Shown: positions 47,941 through 56,902 of the stretch, piece after piece
Layout of the letters: each line of letters begins with the position of its first letter
How positions within the stretch are numbered: position 1 is the stretch's first letter
Source: Mycobacterium sp. NS-7484
GTDB taxonomy: Bacteria > Actinomycetota > Actinomycetes > Mycobacteriales > Mycobacteriaceae
DNA length: 64,000 nucleotides
Direction: 5' to 3'
Assembly (NCBI RefSeq): GCF_001953975.1
Contig: NZ_MBEJ01000007.1
Coordinates: 1-64,000 of the forward strand
Notes under the pieces: generated by a model
Database searches by the model: none
What the model was told of the DNA's origin: nothing
The model's input: only the letters and a program-made list of their open reading frames with translations
Position numbers and translations under genes: made by a program

Positions 47941-49244
47941 AGATCTCGCTGTTCTACGAGTTCCCGCTGCCCCGGCCGTGGTCGGAGGACGACGAACATC
48001 AGCTGTTCCAGCACGGCCTGACCGAGGTGGAGGCTGCCGACAAGGCGGGGTTTTCCACCGTCTGGCTCACCGAGCATCACTTCCTGGAGGAGTACTGCCA
48101 CTCCACGGCTCCGGAGATGTTCCTGGCCGCAGCCAGCCAGCGCACCAAGGACATTCGGCTCGGTTTCGGTGTCATGCACCTGCCGCCGCCGATCAACCAC
48201 CCGGCCCGCATCGCCGAGCGGGTCGCCACCTTGGACCACCTGTCCAACGGGCGCGTGGAGTTCGGCACCGGCGAGGGCTCCTCGGTGGCCGAGTTGGGCG
48301 GCTTCGACATCGACCCGGCGGACAAGCGCACGATGTGGGAGGAAGCTCTTGAGGTTTCGATCCGCTGTATGACCGAGGCCCCGTTCACCGGTTTCAAGGG
48401 CGAGCATGTCGAGATGCCGGCCCGCAACGTGATCCCCAAGCCACTGCAGAAGCCGCACCCGCCGGTCTGGGTGGCGTGCACCCGCCCGTCGTCGGTGCAG
48501 ATGGCCGCGCAGAAGGCAATCGGTGCCTTGAGCTTCGCCTACACCGGACCCGAAGCGCTCAAGGAGCGAGTCGACGGCTACTACAAGGAATTCGAAGAGC
48601 AGGGCGCCCCGGTCACCCCGGCGATCAACCCCAACATCCTGGCGATCGGCGGTGACCTGTCGATGATGGTGGCGCGCTCCGACGAGGAGGCGCTCAAGCG
48701 GCTCGGAATCGGTGGTGGGTTCTTCTCCTTCGGGATCATGCACTACTACCTGACCGGTATGCACACCCCCGGCCGCACCAAGGTGTGGGAGCGTTACGAG
48801 CAGGCCGTCAAGGAAGATCCGACGCTGGCCTATGGTCCCGGCCGCGGCGCCATCGGTTCGCCCGACACCGTGCGCGAATTCCTGCGGGCCTATGAGGCCA
48901 GCGGGGTCGACGAGATCATCCTGCTGCTCAACCCGCGCAGCCACGAGGGCACCATGGAGTCCATCGAGATCATGGGCAAGGAGATCCTGCCCGAGTTCAT
49001 CGAGCGAGACGCAAAAGCTGTGGCAGACAAGGCGAAGCGGCTGGAGCCGGTGATCGAGAAGGTCGAATCGCGCCGCCGGCCGTCGGATGCCCCGCTGTTC
49101 GATGAGACCTATGCCTTCGGTGGTCTGCCGACCGGTCGCGACAAGTTCACCGCCGGTGAGATCCCCGAGGCGATGGCCGAGATCAACGAGGGCCGGGTCA
49201 AGGCAGCCCAGGCGGAGAAGGCTTCTCGAGAGTCTGCCGGCTGA
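47937..49244 (+). CDS. LLM-class flavin-dependent monooxygenase
   Basis: A 435-residue luciferase-like protein. LFYEFPLPRPW start, VWLTEHHFLEEYCHSTAPE, INHPARIAERVATLDHLSNG and GRVEFGTGEGSS are typical of FMN-dependent group II LLM enzymes (limonene/alkanal monooxygenase-like). Overlaps the preceding stop by 4 nt with an AGGAGG ribosome-binding site. A flavin reductase gene three genes downstream could supply reduced FMN. A Baeyer-Villiger or hydroxylation role is inferred. Confidence 0.87.
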   Translation: MKISLFYEFPLPRPWSEDDEHQLFQHGLTEVEAADKAGFSTVWLTEHHFLEEYCHSTAPEMFLAAASQRTKDIRLGFGVMHLPPPINHPARIAERVATLDHLSNGRVEFGTGEGSSVAELGGFDIDPADKRTMWEEALEVSIRCMTEAPFTGFKGEHVEMPARNVIPKPLQKPHPPVWVACTRPSSVQMAAQKAIGALSFAYTGPEALKERVDGYYKEFEEQGAPVTPAINPNILAIGGDLSMMVARSDEEALKRLGIGGGFFSFGIMHYYLTGMHTPGRTKVWERYEQAVKEDPTLAYGPGRGAIGSPDTVREFLRAYEASGVDEIILLLNPRSHEGTMESIEIMGKEILPEFIERDAKAVADKAKRLEPVIEKVESRRRPSDAPLFDETYAFGGLPTGRDKFTAGEIPEAMAEINEGRVKAAQAEKASRESAG

Positions 49245-49246
49245 CC

Positions 49247-50074
49247 GTGCCCCTGCTGAGCGATCTGGTGCGCTATGACGGTAAGCACGTCGTGGTCACC
49301 GGCTGCGGATCGGGCATCGGTGCCGAGACCACCCGGGCATTGGGGGAACTCGGCGCCCGGGTGACGGGTCTGGACCTCCGGCCACCCGATCACCTGCCCG
49401 ACGAGTTCATCGAATTGGACCTGGCCGACCCGGATTCCGTCGACCGCGCCGCCGGGGCCGTCGACGGGTCGGTGGACGCGCTGTTCAACGTGGCCGGGGT
49501 GTCCTCGGGTATCGGTGATCCGCTGCTGGTGGTGCGGATCAACTTCCTGGGAACCCGGCAGTTCACCGAGGCCATCGACATCGCCGACGGCGGGTCGATC
49601 ACCTCGGTGTCCTCGTTGGCGGCATCGGGGTATCGCGACAACGTCGCTGTCACAGCAGGTCTGGTGAAGACCGCTTCCGTCGAGGAGGGATTGCGGTGGT
49701 GCGCCGAGCATCCCGAGGCACTTGCTGACGGCGGCTACCGACTGTCCAAGGAGGCGATGATCCTCTACGGGATGCGCCGGGTCGGCGAACTCGGCGCGCG
49801 CGGCATCCGGATCAACTGCACCGCGCCCGGGGTGACCGAGACGCCGATCCTCGACCAGTTGCGTTCGGCCTACGGTCAGCACTATCTCGATTCGTTCACC
49901 ACCCCGCTGGGCCGCAATTCCGAAGCGGCCGAGCAGGCTTCGTTGTTGGTGTTCCTGGGCAGTGCAGCGGCCAGCTACGTCACCGGGCAGGTGATCTGGG
50001 CCGATGGCGGCATTCTGGCCCAGCGGCAGGCTGATCTGTTCGATGCTGGAGTCGACACCGAGCAGAGGAGTTGA
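49247..50074 (+). CDS. SDR, 3alpha-hydroxysteroid/coniferyl-alcohol dehydrogenase-like
   Basis: A 275-residue SDR. VVTGCGSGIGAETTRALG, NVAGVSSGIGDPLLVVRINF and ITSVSSLAASGYRDNV (catalytic Ser), then after a characteristic long insertion (ASVEEGLRWCAEHPEALADG) YRLSKEAMILYGM. That insertion is typical of 3alpha-HSD/carbonyl-reductase-type SDRs. The GTG starts 2 nt after the LLM stop. It interconverts a ring hydroxyl and ketone. Confidence 0.88.
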   Translation: MPLLSDLVRYDGKHVVVTGCGSGIGAETTRALGELGARVTGLDLRPPDHLPDEFIELDLADPDSVDRAAGAVDGSVDALFNVAGVSSGIGDPLLVVRINFLGTRQFTEAIDIADGGSITSVSSLAASGYRDNVAVTAGLVKTASVEEGLRWCAEHPEALADGGYRLSKEAMILYGMRRVGELGARGIRINCTAPGVTETPILDQLRSAYGQHYLDSFTTPLGRNSEAAEQASLLVFLGSAAASYVTGQVIWADGGILAQRQADLFDAGVDTEQRS

Positions 50075-50076
50075 GC

Positions 50077-51075
50077 GTGGCCGGGACGATGAGCGACTTT
50101 CGGAAGGTCGCCGACGACGTGCGCAACTGGGGACGTTGGGGCGATGCCGACGAGCTGGGCACGCTGAATCTGATCACCGCTGACAAGGTCGCCGAGGGTG
50201 CGTCGCTGGTCAAGCAGGGCAAGGTGTTCGCGCTCGGCGGCGACTTCTCCTCGGCCGGGCCGCAGGGGGCGTTCCAGTTCCGGCAGAACCCGACGCATGT
50301 GATGACCGTCGACGGCGGTGATGCCAACACGCTGGCGCAGTACGGACCGCAGTGGTTGCGTAATTCGGTGGCCCATCAGGTCAGCGAATTCTTCGTGGAC
50401 AACCCGTTTCGGTTCAACGACGACATGATCGTGATGCCACTGCAGGCCGCCACGCAGTGGGATGCGTTGTCGCACGTCTACTACGAAGACAAGCTCTACA
50501 ACGGATTCCCGGCCGATTCGGTGACCAGTTTCGGGGCCTTCCACTGCGGAATCGACAAGGTGGACGGCAAGGGCATCACCTCCCGGGGCGTGCTGCTGGA
50601 TGTGGTCCGTCACCGCGGTGCCGAGCAGTTCCTGGAACCGGGCAATCCGATCACGCCGGCCGAGCTCGATGACGTGGCCAACGCGCAGGGCGTGGCGATC
50701 ACTCCGGGCGACATCGTCGTCGTGCACACGGGTTGGTGGACACGGTTTCTGACCAACGGGGACGGTACCGAGCCCGGGTCTGGACTGGATTGGCGTTGCG
50801 CGTCGTGGCTGCACGACCACGAGGTGGCGGCGGTGGCCGCCGATAATTTGATGGTCGAGGATCCCGACCCGGCCAACGGGGTCGAGGGCACATTCCTGCC
50901 GATGCACATGCTCTGCCTGCGCGATATGGGTCTGATGCTCGGCGAATACTGGGATCTGGGCGCATTGGCGGCCGACTGTGCGACCGACGGGGTTTACGAA
51001 TTCCAGCTCATCGCCCCGCCGCTGCGCGTCACCGGTGCTGTCGGTTCGCCGGTGAATCCCGTTGCGATCAAATGA
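50077..51075 (+). CDS. Cyclase-family metal hydrolase (kynurenine formamidase/isatin hydrolase-like)
   Basis: A 332-residue hydrolase of the cyclase family (PF04199-type). The metal-binding segment reads MPLQAATQWDALSHVYYED, a variant of HxGTHxDxPxH in which the first His positions are Gln, as in many large-form members. ITPGDIVVVHTGWW and VAAVAADNLMVED follow. Such enzymes open lactone or amide rings, so it could hydrolyse the product of the LLM monooxygenase. GTG 50077 is preferred (GAGGAG six bases upstream); 50071 and 50089 are alternatives. Confidence 0.83.
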   Translation: MAGTMSDFRKVADDVRNWGRWGDADELGTLNLITADKVAEGASLVKQGKVFALGGDFSSAGPQGAFQFRQNPTHVMTVDGGDANTLAQYGPQWLRNSVAHQVSEFFVDNPFRFNDDMIVMPLQAATQWDALSHVYYEDKLYNGFPADSVTSFGAFHCGIDKVDGKGITSRGVLLDVVRHRGAEQFLEPGNPITPAELDDVANAQGVAITPGDIVVVHTGWWTRFLTNGDGTEPGSGLDWRCASWLHDHEVAAVAADNLMVEDPDPANGVEGTFLPMHMLCLRDMGLMLGEYWDLGALAADCATDGVYEFQLIAPPLRVTGAVGSPVNPVAIK

Positions 51076-51081
51076 GGAAGT

Positions 51082-51663
51082 ATGACGTCAACTGAGAAAG
51101 TGCCCTTCGTCGTCGGGCTCGGTGGCACGCTGCGCGCCGATTCATCGACCGAGCGGGCCGTGCGGTACTGCCTGGAATCGGTGCAGCGGCAAGGTGGTCG
51201 GACCCGGATGTTCGCCGGACCGGACCTCGACCTGCCGATGTACGCCCCGCATTCGCTGGAGCGCACCCCCGCGGCGTTGGAATTCGTCTCGGCGCTTCGC
51301 GACGCCGATGCGGTGGTGGTGGGCTCACCCGGCTATCACGGCGCGATCTCCGGTCTGGTGAAGAACGCGCTGGACTACATCGAGGATCTGCGCGAGGACC
51401 CGCGGGTCTATCTGGACAACACCCCGTGGGGCTGCATCAGCTGTGCCTACGGCTGGCAGGCCGCGGTGGGCACGCTGGGGCAGTTGCGTTCGATCGGTCA
51501 TGCGCTGCGCGCCTGGCCCACGCCACTGGGCGTGGCGATCAACTCCGCAGACCAGATCTGGGACGAGTCAGGCGCATTGGCCGACGGTCCGGTGCGCAGC
51601 CAACTCGACATGCTTGCTACGCAGCTGCTGACATTTGGCCGGTCGGGTGGGGCGGCGCAGTGA
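51082..51663 (+). CDS. NAD(P)H-dependent FMN reductase
   Basis: A 193-residue flavodoxin-like reductase. The N-terminal VGLGGTLRADSSTERAVRY is the FMN phosphate loop; ADAVVVGSPGYHGAISGLVK and NALDYIED follow, as in NADPH-dependent FMN reductases. It likely provides reduced FMN to the LLM enzyme in the same operon. ATG with GAGGAAG upstream. Its TGA is directly followed, in the same frame, by sequence leading into the DUF4185-like gene. Confidence 0.88.
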   Translation: MTSTEKVPFVVGLGGTLRADSSTERAVRYCLESVQRQGGRTRMFAGPDLDLPMYAPHSLERTPAALEFVSALRDADAVVVGSPGYHGAISGLVKNALDYIEDLREDPRVYLDNTPWGCISCAYGWQAAVGTLGQLRSIGHALRAWPTPLGVAINSADQIWDESGALADGPVRSQLDMLATQLLTFGRSGGAAQ

Positions 51664-51747
51664 CGTCCTCGGCAAGATGAGATCGTCTGGCACGCGATCC
51701 CGTTTGCCCCCTCGAGGCCGCTGGTTGCTGAGGCTGCGGGCGCGGCC

Positions 51748-53217
51748 ATGAGCTCGATGTTGATGATCGCTGGACTGCACGATGTTGCCTCGGGGCAACT
51801 GAAGACTGCGGCGGCTGCGATGGACCGCTGTGAGACTGACGCCGAAGCCGTGGCGAATGATGTTCGCGACCTGTTGAATTACGCCGCTGAAGCACCCGGA
51901 GTTCAGGTGAACACGGACACCAATCAGTTGACGCCACCGGATACGACGCACCTCGATGCCGAGTCGGCACAGAAAGTCGCGGACAAGGTCGCCGACCTGG
52001 AAGCGCGCATAGCGAAGGCTCTGGCCGCTGGAGCTTCAGTCGATGGTGACCTGGCACAGGCCATTGCGACCGCTACGGGAGTCCCCGCCGGGGACACGCC
52101 GACTTCCCTGCAAGATCTTTTGTTGCCGGGCATGTCTGACAACGGACCGTTGGCGGAGGGCGAAGTCCGCAATCTTGGCCCTGTGGCGGGGACGGGTGCG
52201 TACCCCGGGATCCCTGGTATCGGGGCCGCCGATCTCGGCGAAATTATCGAATTGCCAAATGGCCAGAAGATCGCGATATTCGGCGATTCGTATACAGGCG
52301 ACAAGCAGGGTGATGGCACCCATTACCCGTCGGTCGCGGTGCCGGTCACTTTCGACGCACAAGGGCGTCCACAGTTCGGCAAGCCAATCACTGGACCGGA
52401 TGGCAGTCCCAACGTGTTGTTCCCTCTACCGAAGGCGGTGGCTGAGGCGGGCGCGAACAATGCGTTGCCTTCGGGAAGCATCCAGATGCGCGACGGACGC
52501 ACGGTCATGATGGTGGTCGGTACCAATACCAACGAAGGTCTGGCCCCTAAGGGCGGCTCGTGGTTGGTGGAGGTCAACAAGGGCACCGACCTCTCGAACG
52601 GACGGGGACTGGTTCCCGTCGATGTTCCTGGCGGTAAGGACTCGTGGAAGCCATGGGAATCTGCTCCCGCTCCGCTGCCGAACGACCCGAACCATCGGGC
52701 GAGTGCGCCAGGGAGCGCTCCTTCCCAGATCAGCGGGTTCGAGGCCGATGACGGCAATGTCTACATCGCCGCTGATACCTTTGACCGCAACCAGGGCGTC
52801 ACCATGTATCGGGTTGACGCGGATCAAGTTACGGACCGCGATGCCTGGCAGCCGTGGACGGGGCAGGATTGGGGCCAACCGGGACAGCAAGCCGTAGACG
52901 TTAGCCGTGGTCAAGCGTTCGGCGAACTTAGCTTTCGTGAAGTTGAAGGGAAACCCGTTCTATCCGGATTCAATGCAACTACCGGAGACGTCGAGGTTCG
53001 GGTTGGTGAAACACCTGCCGAAATATTTTCCGCCCCAGCTACCACCGTCGCAGAAGGCGGTCGCTGGGGCGAGGTCGGCAAGGTACCGCAGAACTATGGC
53101 GGTTACATCATGCCTGGCGCAACTCTAAATGACATGGGCGTACTGGTCAGTCAATGGAATACGGACACAGGCAGCCCATATACTGTCGGGGAGTTCAGGG
53201 TGAATCCTAAACAATGA
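51748..53217 (+). CDS. DUF4185-like protein with helical N-terminus, possibly 5' truncated
   Basis: A 489-residue protein. The N-terminal ~120 residues are helical (HDVASGQLKTAAAAMDRCET; AEAVANDVRDLLNYAAEAPG) and recall ESX-associated helical domains. The rest is a beta-propeller-like domain (IFGDSYTGDKQGDGTHYPSV; GFEADDGNVYIAADTF; AFGELSFREVEGKPVLSGF) like DUF4185. The frame is open back to 51664 and reads DEIVWHAIPFAPSRPLVAE without a start codon, so the native 5' end may be missing. Base composition is less GC-rich than the flanks. It does not fit the catabolic operon. Confidence 0.6.
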   Translation: MSSMLMIAGLHDVASGQLKTAAAAMDRCETDAEAVANDVRDLLNYAAEAPGVQVNTDTNQLTPPDTTHLDAESAQKVADKVADLEARIAKALAAGASVDGDLAQAIATATGVPAGDTPTSLQDLLLPGMSDNGPLAEGEVRNLGPVAGTGAYPGIPGIGAADLGEIIELPNGQKIAIFGDSYTGDKQGDGTHYPSVAVPVTFDAQGRPQFGKPITGPDGSPNVLFPLPKAVAEAGANNALPSGSIQMRDGRTVMMVVGTNTNEGLAPKGGSWLVEVNKGTDLSNGRGLVPVDVPGGKDSWKPWESAPAPLPNDPNHRASAPGSAPSQISGFEADDGNVYIAADTFDRNQGVTMYRVDADQVTDRDAWQPWTGQDWGQPGQQAVDVSRGQAFGELSFREVEGKPVLSGFNATTGDVEVRVGETPAEIFSAPATTVAEGGRWGEVGKVPQNYGGYIMPGATLNDMGVLVSQWNTDTGSPYTVGEFRVNPKQ

Positions 53218-53257
53218 CCGCTACGGCTTTGAAGTAATCCGCCTTGATAGGAAACAA

Positions 53258-53758
53258 ATGATTCCAAAGATGGCCGCCGTCGCTGCAGGAGTTATGAGTG
53301 TCTACCTAAGCGCGTGTACCGCACAGGCCGACTCGCCAAAGTTCCCTGACATCAGCGGCTACGTCCCGGTTAACGCTCAGGAATACGAGATAGACACCTC
53401 CACGCCTGGTATGCCCGCTGGTCAGGTCTTTTTCCTGACGCCGGATGGGATACCGTGCACGTTCCTTTCCGGGGCGGTGGGATGTACTGGAGGCAACCTC
53501 CCTGGAATTCAGGAAAAAGATAAGAACCCGTACACGTACATTGATACAGCCGTCGGCGTACAACGTGCCGGCTCGACACCGTATGAGAACGGTACGGTGC
53601 GTGACCATCCGATAAAGGAACTTCCGCCCTATCACTCCATCACGGTGGGAGGGGCGACATGTGGCGTGGATGATAAGGGTACAACCGCATGCAAAGACTC
53701 GGAGGGCCGTGGCTTTATTTTGTCATCGACTTGGTCGGGCTGGCTGCCAAAAGTGTGA
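53258..53758 (+). CDS. Putative lipoprotein, first of a tandem pair
   Basis: A 166-residue exported protein. The signal peptide MIPKMAAVAAGVMSVYLSAC ends in an LSAC lipobox. The mature part has four cysteines (PCTFLSGAVGC; TCGVDDKGTTAC) that could form two disulphides, and ends GRGFILSSTWSGWLPKV. The next gene encodes the same fold. Function unknown; the C-F-L-S-G ... C pattern is seen in mycobacterial secreted proteins. Confidence 0.75.
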   Translation: MIPKMAAVAAGVMSVYLSACTAQADSPKFPDISGYVPVNAQEYEIDTSTPGMPAGQVFFLTPDGIPCTFLSGAVGCTGGNLPGIQEKDKNPYTYIDTAVGVQRAGSTPYENGTVRDHPIKELPPYHSITVGGATCGVDDKGTTACKDSEGRGFILSSTWSGWLPKV

Positions 53759-53802
53759 GACGTCAAATAGTTTGTGACTGCGTCACAGACGGTGTCAATC
53801 GT

Positions 53803-54309
53803 GTGGGCGTCGCCTGCGTGGGGATCGCAGCCCTCGGAACTTTCGCCGTAGCTACGGTTGGCACTGGTGGAGCGCAGGCCGGCTTGCCGAAGTTTCCTAA
53901 CATCGGCACCTACGCTCCGGCCGACGCTGGTGAATATGCGGTGGATGCCATGACGCCTGGCAGGCCCTCTACGCAGGTGTATTTCCGTACGCCCGACGGT
54001 GTTTCCTGCAACTTTCTATCGGGACAGGCGCAGTGCATCGGAAACGATCTGCCTGGTATTCCGCCTGCGTCTCCAACGTCAAACGGCGGACCTCGTGTCA
54101 ATTGGATCGGCACAGCGTCGGGATTGAAATTCGTCGTTCCATCGGATGACCGCTCTGCTGCGATCAAGACACTTCCTGCTATGCATTCGATCGCCGTCGA
54201 TGGGGTGATCTGCGGAGTGGACGGTTCAGGAACTACGGCGTGCAAAGACCCGCAGGGTCGCGGTTTCATCCTGTCGACCACGTGGTCGGGATGGCTGCCA
54301 AAGGTATGA
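53803..54309 (+). CDS. Putative secreted protein, second of a tandem pair
   Basis: A ~168-residue paralogue of the upstream lipoprotein. PKFPNIGTYAPADAGEY matches PKFPDISGYVPVNAQEY, and both end with S-T-W-S-G-W-L-P-K-V. It has an Ala-rich signal peptide ending AQA instead of a lipobox, so it is probably secreted. The four mature cysteines are conserved. The GTG at 53803 gives a length matching its neighbour; an upstream start in the longer frame from 53689 cannot be excluded. Confidence 0.68.
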   Translation: MGVACVGIAALGTFAVATVGTGGAQAGLPKFPNIGTYAPADAGEYAVDAMTPGRPSTQVYFRTPDGVSCNFLSGQAQCIGNDLPGIPPASPTSNGGPRVNWIGTASGLKFVVPSDDRSAAIKTLPAMHSIAVDGVICGVDGSGTTACKDPQGRGFILSTTWSGWLPKV

Positions 54310-54393
54310 CAGGTGGCCCTGCCGATGAGGCTTGACGGAGCCGGCGAGTAACCGTCTGATCGTTACTAAGCGCTCTGGTCAATTCATAAGCTG

Positions 54394-54408
54394 GAGAATG
54401 CTGTTCTC
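54394..54408. promoter_or_regulatory. 15-bp palindromic operator (one mismatch)
   Basis: GAGAATGCTGTTCTC, 25 bp before the hydrolase start at 54433, same 6-3-6 pattern as the other cluster operators. Confidence 0.7.
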
Positions 54409-54432
54409 TAAATCGGAAAACGACAGTATCGT

Positions 54433-55263
54433 GTGGCCGTGGACTTCACCCGCAAGAGCATCGACGTCGACGGCCTGACCACCAGCTACCTCGAAGCCGG
54501 GCAGGGTGACCCGGTTGTCCTGCTGCACGGCGGTGAGTTCGGCGCCGGCGCCGAACTCGGCTGGGAGCACGTCATCGGTGCGCTGGCCGAGCATTACCGG
54601 GTGCTCGCGCCGGATATGTTGGGCTTCGGTGAGAGCGCCAAGGTCGTCGACTTCACCGACGGCCGCGGCATGCGAATCCGTCACATCGGGCGGTTCTGTG
54701 CCGAACTCGGCGTCGCCTCAGCACATTTCGTCGGCAACTCGATGGGCGCGATCAACCTGCTCGTCGACATGACATCGGAGGCTCCGCGGCTCCCGGTGCG
54801 ATCACTCACCGCGATCTGCGGGGGAGGGGAGATCCAGCGCAACGAGCATTCGGCCGCGCTGTACGACTACGACGCCACGTTGGAGGGGATGCGACGCATC
54901 GTCACCGCACTGTTCGCCGATCCGGCCTACCCGGCCGACGAGGCCTACGTGAAGCGGCGCTACGAGTCCAGCGTCGCGCCGGGAGCGTGGGAATCCTTGG
55001 CAGCGGCCCGCTTTCGGCGGCCGGGCCTTGAGGCGCCGGCGACACCGTCGTCGAAACGTGCCTATGACCGGATCGGTGTGCCGACCATGATCATCGAGGG
55101 GGATCGTGACAAGCTGCTGCCGTCCGGTTGGGCCGCCGACATCGCCGGGCAGATCGCCGGCGCGCGTAGTGCGGTGATCGCCGGCGCCGGACACTGTCCG
55201 CAGATCGAACAACCGGCCGCGCTCGTCGCGGTACTGCTGGAATTCCTGAAAGAGGTGCGATGA
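54433..55263 (+). CDS. Alpha/beta hydrolase, second C-C hydrolase-like enzyme
   Basis: A 276-residue hydrolase. VVLLHGGEFGAGAELGWEHV (oxyanion region as in BphD/HsaD), nucleophile GNSMGAINLL, acid in EGDRDKLLPS and histidine in GAGHCPQIEQP. It reads like meta-cleavage-product hydrolases. GTG at 54433 or 54439. Coupled to the SDR by an ATGA overlap. Having its own copy of the cluster operator ties it to the same regulon despite the intervening unrelated block. Confidence 0.84.
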   Translation: MAVDFTRKSIDVDGLTTSYLEAGQGDPVVLLHGGEFGAGAELGWEHVIGALAEHYRVLAPDMLGFGESAKVVDFTDGRGMRIRHIGRFCAELGVASAHFVGNSMGAINLLVDMTSEAPRLPVRSLTAICGGGEIQRNEHSAALYDYDATLEGMRRIVTALFADPAYPADEAYVKRRYESSVAPGAWESLAAARFRRPGLEAPATPSSKRAYDRIGVPTMIIEGDRDKLLPSGWAADIAGQIAGARSAVIAGAGHCPQIEQPAALVAVLLEFLKEVR

Positions 55264-56066
55264 ACGAACTGGCCGGAAAAGTCACCGTGGTCACCGGCGG
55301 GGCGTCGGGTCTCGGTGAGGGCCTGGTGCGGCGGTTCGCCGCCGAGGGCGCGCGGGTGGTGATCGGCGACATCGATGAGGAGCGCGGCAAAGCGCTGGCC
55401 GACGAACTCGGCGAGAGCGCGCGGTTCCTGGCTACCGATGTCGCCGACATCGAGCAGGTGGGCGCCCTGGTGTCGACCGCGGTGGACACCTTCGGCGGTC
55501 TGGACGTGATGGTGAACAACGCCGGGGTCTCGGGCCGGATGCACCGGCGGTTCCTCGATGACGACCTGGCCGATTTCGACACCGTGATGCGGGTCAACGT
55601 GCGGGCCGTCATGGCCGGGACCCGTGACGCCGCGCGGTACATGGCCGAGCACGGCGGTGGATCGATCCTCAACCTGACCTCGATCGGTGGGATCCAGGCC
55701 GGCGGCGGCGTGATGACCTATCGGGCGTCCAAGGCCGCGGTCATCCAATTCACCAAGTCCGCGGCGATCGAGTTGGCGCACTACGAGATCCGGGTCAACG
55801 CCATCGCGCCGGGCAACATCCGCACCGCGATCGTGGCCAAGTCGGCCTCGCCGGAAGAGCGGGAGCGCATCGAGGAGTTCGAGGCCGGGATTCGGGCTCA
55901 GATGCGCAACGATCGTCCCCTCAAGCGGGAGGGCACGGTCGAGGATGTGGCCGAGGCGGCACTGTATTTCGCCACCGACCGTTCGCGGTATGTCACCGGT
56001 ACCGTGCTGCCGATCGACGGGGGCACCGTCGCGGGCAAGGTCATCGTCCGCAAGCCCAAGAGTTAG
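55260..56066 (+). CDS. Short-chain dehydrogenase/reductase
   Basis: A 268-residue SDR. VTGGASGLGEGLVRRF, VVIGDIDEERG (NAD-type Asp), NNAGVSGR, LNLTSIGGIQAGGGVMTYRA (catalytic Ser) with YRASKAAVIQF, and TGTVLPIDGGTVAG. Probably oxidises a pathway alcohol. Second gene of a two-gene unit ended by the hairpin at 56097. Confidence 0.88.
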   Translation: MNELAGKVTVVTGGASGLGEGLVRRFAAEGARVVIGDIDEERGKALADELGESARFLATDVADIEQVGALVSTAVDTFGGLDVMVNNAGVSGRMHRRFLDDDLADFDTVMRVNVRAVMAGTRDAARYMAEHGGGSILNLTSIGGIQAGGGVMTYRASKAAVIQFTKSAAIELAHYEIRVNAIAPGNIRTAIVAKSASPEERERIEEFEAGIRAQMRNDRPLKREGTVEDVAEAALYFATDRSRYVTGTVLPIDGGTVAGKVIVRKPKS

Positions 56067-56096
56067 CCTCGCTGAGCCCCGAAGAAGCCGCCGAGC

Positions 56097-56143
56097 CTAC
56101 GGTTTCTGCCCTGGTAACCAGGTTTTTCCGGCAGAAACCGTAG
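56097..56143 (+). terminator. Stem-loop after the SDR gene
   Basis: CTACGGTTTCTGCC (56097-56110) and its exact complement GGCAGAAACCGTAG (56130-56143) flank a 19-base loop that contains a smaller CTGG/CCAG stem and a T5 run. Likely terminator of the hydrolase-SDR unit. Confidence 0.7.
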
Positions 56144-56187
56144 TGTCGGCACGTTGGTGTGGCTGCGTGGCGCGGCTCCGCACACAG

Positions 56188-56211
56188 ATTAAATCAACTG
56201 CTTGACTTAAT
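56188..56211. promoter_or_regulatory. TetR operator candidate
   Basis: ATTAAATCAA-CTGC-TTGACTTAAT, a 10-4-10 inverted repeat with one mismatched pair, 13 bp before the proposed TetR start and over the likely promoter. Probably the autoregulatory site for the downstream operon. Confidence 0.68.
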
Positions 56212-56224
56212 TACAGGAGAGGCG

Positions 56225-56902
56225 TTGACTGTAACGGTGACGACAGCCAGCCGGACTGCGCGGGCCGACCGGGCCCTCGGCACCCAGGAGGCGATCCTCA
56301 AGGCGGCCGAGCGGCTCTATGCCGAGCACGGCGTGTTCGCCGTCTCTAACCGTCAGGTGAGTGAGGCGGCCGGGCAGGGCAACAACGCCGCGGTCGGTTA
56401 TCACTTCGGCACCAAGACCGATCTGGTCCGCGCGATCGAACACAAGCACCGTGGACCGATCGAGTGCCTGCGACAGCAGATGGTCGCCGACACCGCCGGG
56501 TCCTCCCAATTGCGCGACTGGGTGGCGTGCCTGGTGCAGCCGCTCACCGAACACCTTGCGGCTCTGGGCAACCCGACGTGGTATGCCCGGTTCGCCGCGC
56601 AGGTGATGACCGACCCGGCCTACCACGACATCGTGGTGCGCGACGCCCTGAGTTCGGCATCGCTGGTCCAGGTCATCGAGGGAATGAAGAACTGCCTACC
56701 CGAACTGCCCGACGAGGTTCGCGTGGAGCGCAACATCATGGCGCGCAACCTGTTGATGCACAGCTGTGCCGATCGAGAACGTGCCATGGCTCAAGGTGAC
56801 ACCTTGCCCAGGCCGTCCTGGCAACGTGCCGCCTCGGGCCTGATCGACGCCATCGTCGGTCTGTGGTTGGCACCGGTTACACGAGAAAGCGACCGCGTAT
56901 GA
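56225..56902 (+). CDS. TetR-family transcriptional regulator
   Basis: A 225-residue repressor. The N-terminal HTH domain (GTQEAILKAAERLYAEHGVF; VSNRQVSEAAGQGNNAAVGY; HFGTKTDLVRAIE) is typical. The TTG start at 56225 is preferred because AGGAGAGG precedes it. The longer frame from 56159 would begin upstream of the palindrome it probably binds. First gene of the ferredoxin-P450 operon (ATGA overlap with the ferredoxin). Confidence 0.87.
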   Translation: MTVTVTTASRTARADRALGTQEAILKAAERLYAEHGVFAVSNRQVSEAAGQGNNAAVGYHFGTKTDLVRAIEHKHRGPIECLRQQMVADTAGSSQLRDWVACLVQPLTEHLAALGNPTWYARFAAQVMTDPAYHDIVVRDALSSASLVQVIEGMKNCLPELPDEVRVERNIMARNLLMHSCADRERAMAQGDTLPRPSWQRAASGLIDAIVGLWLAPVTRESDRV

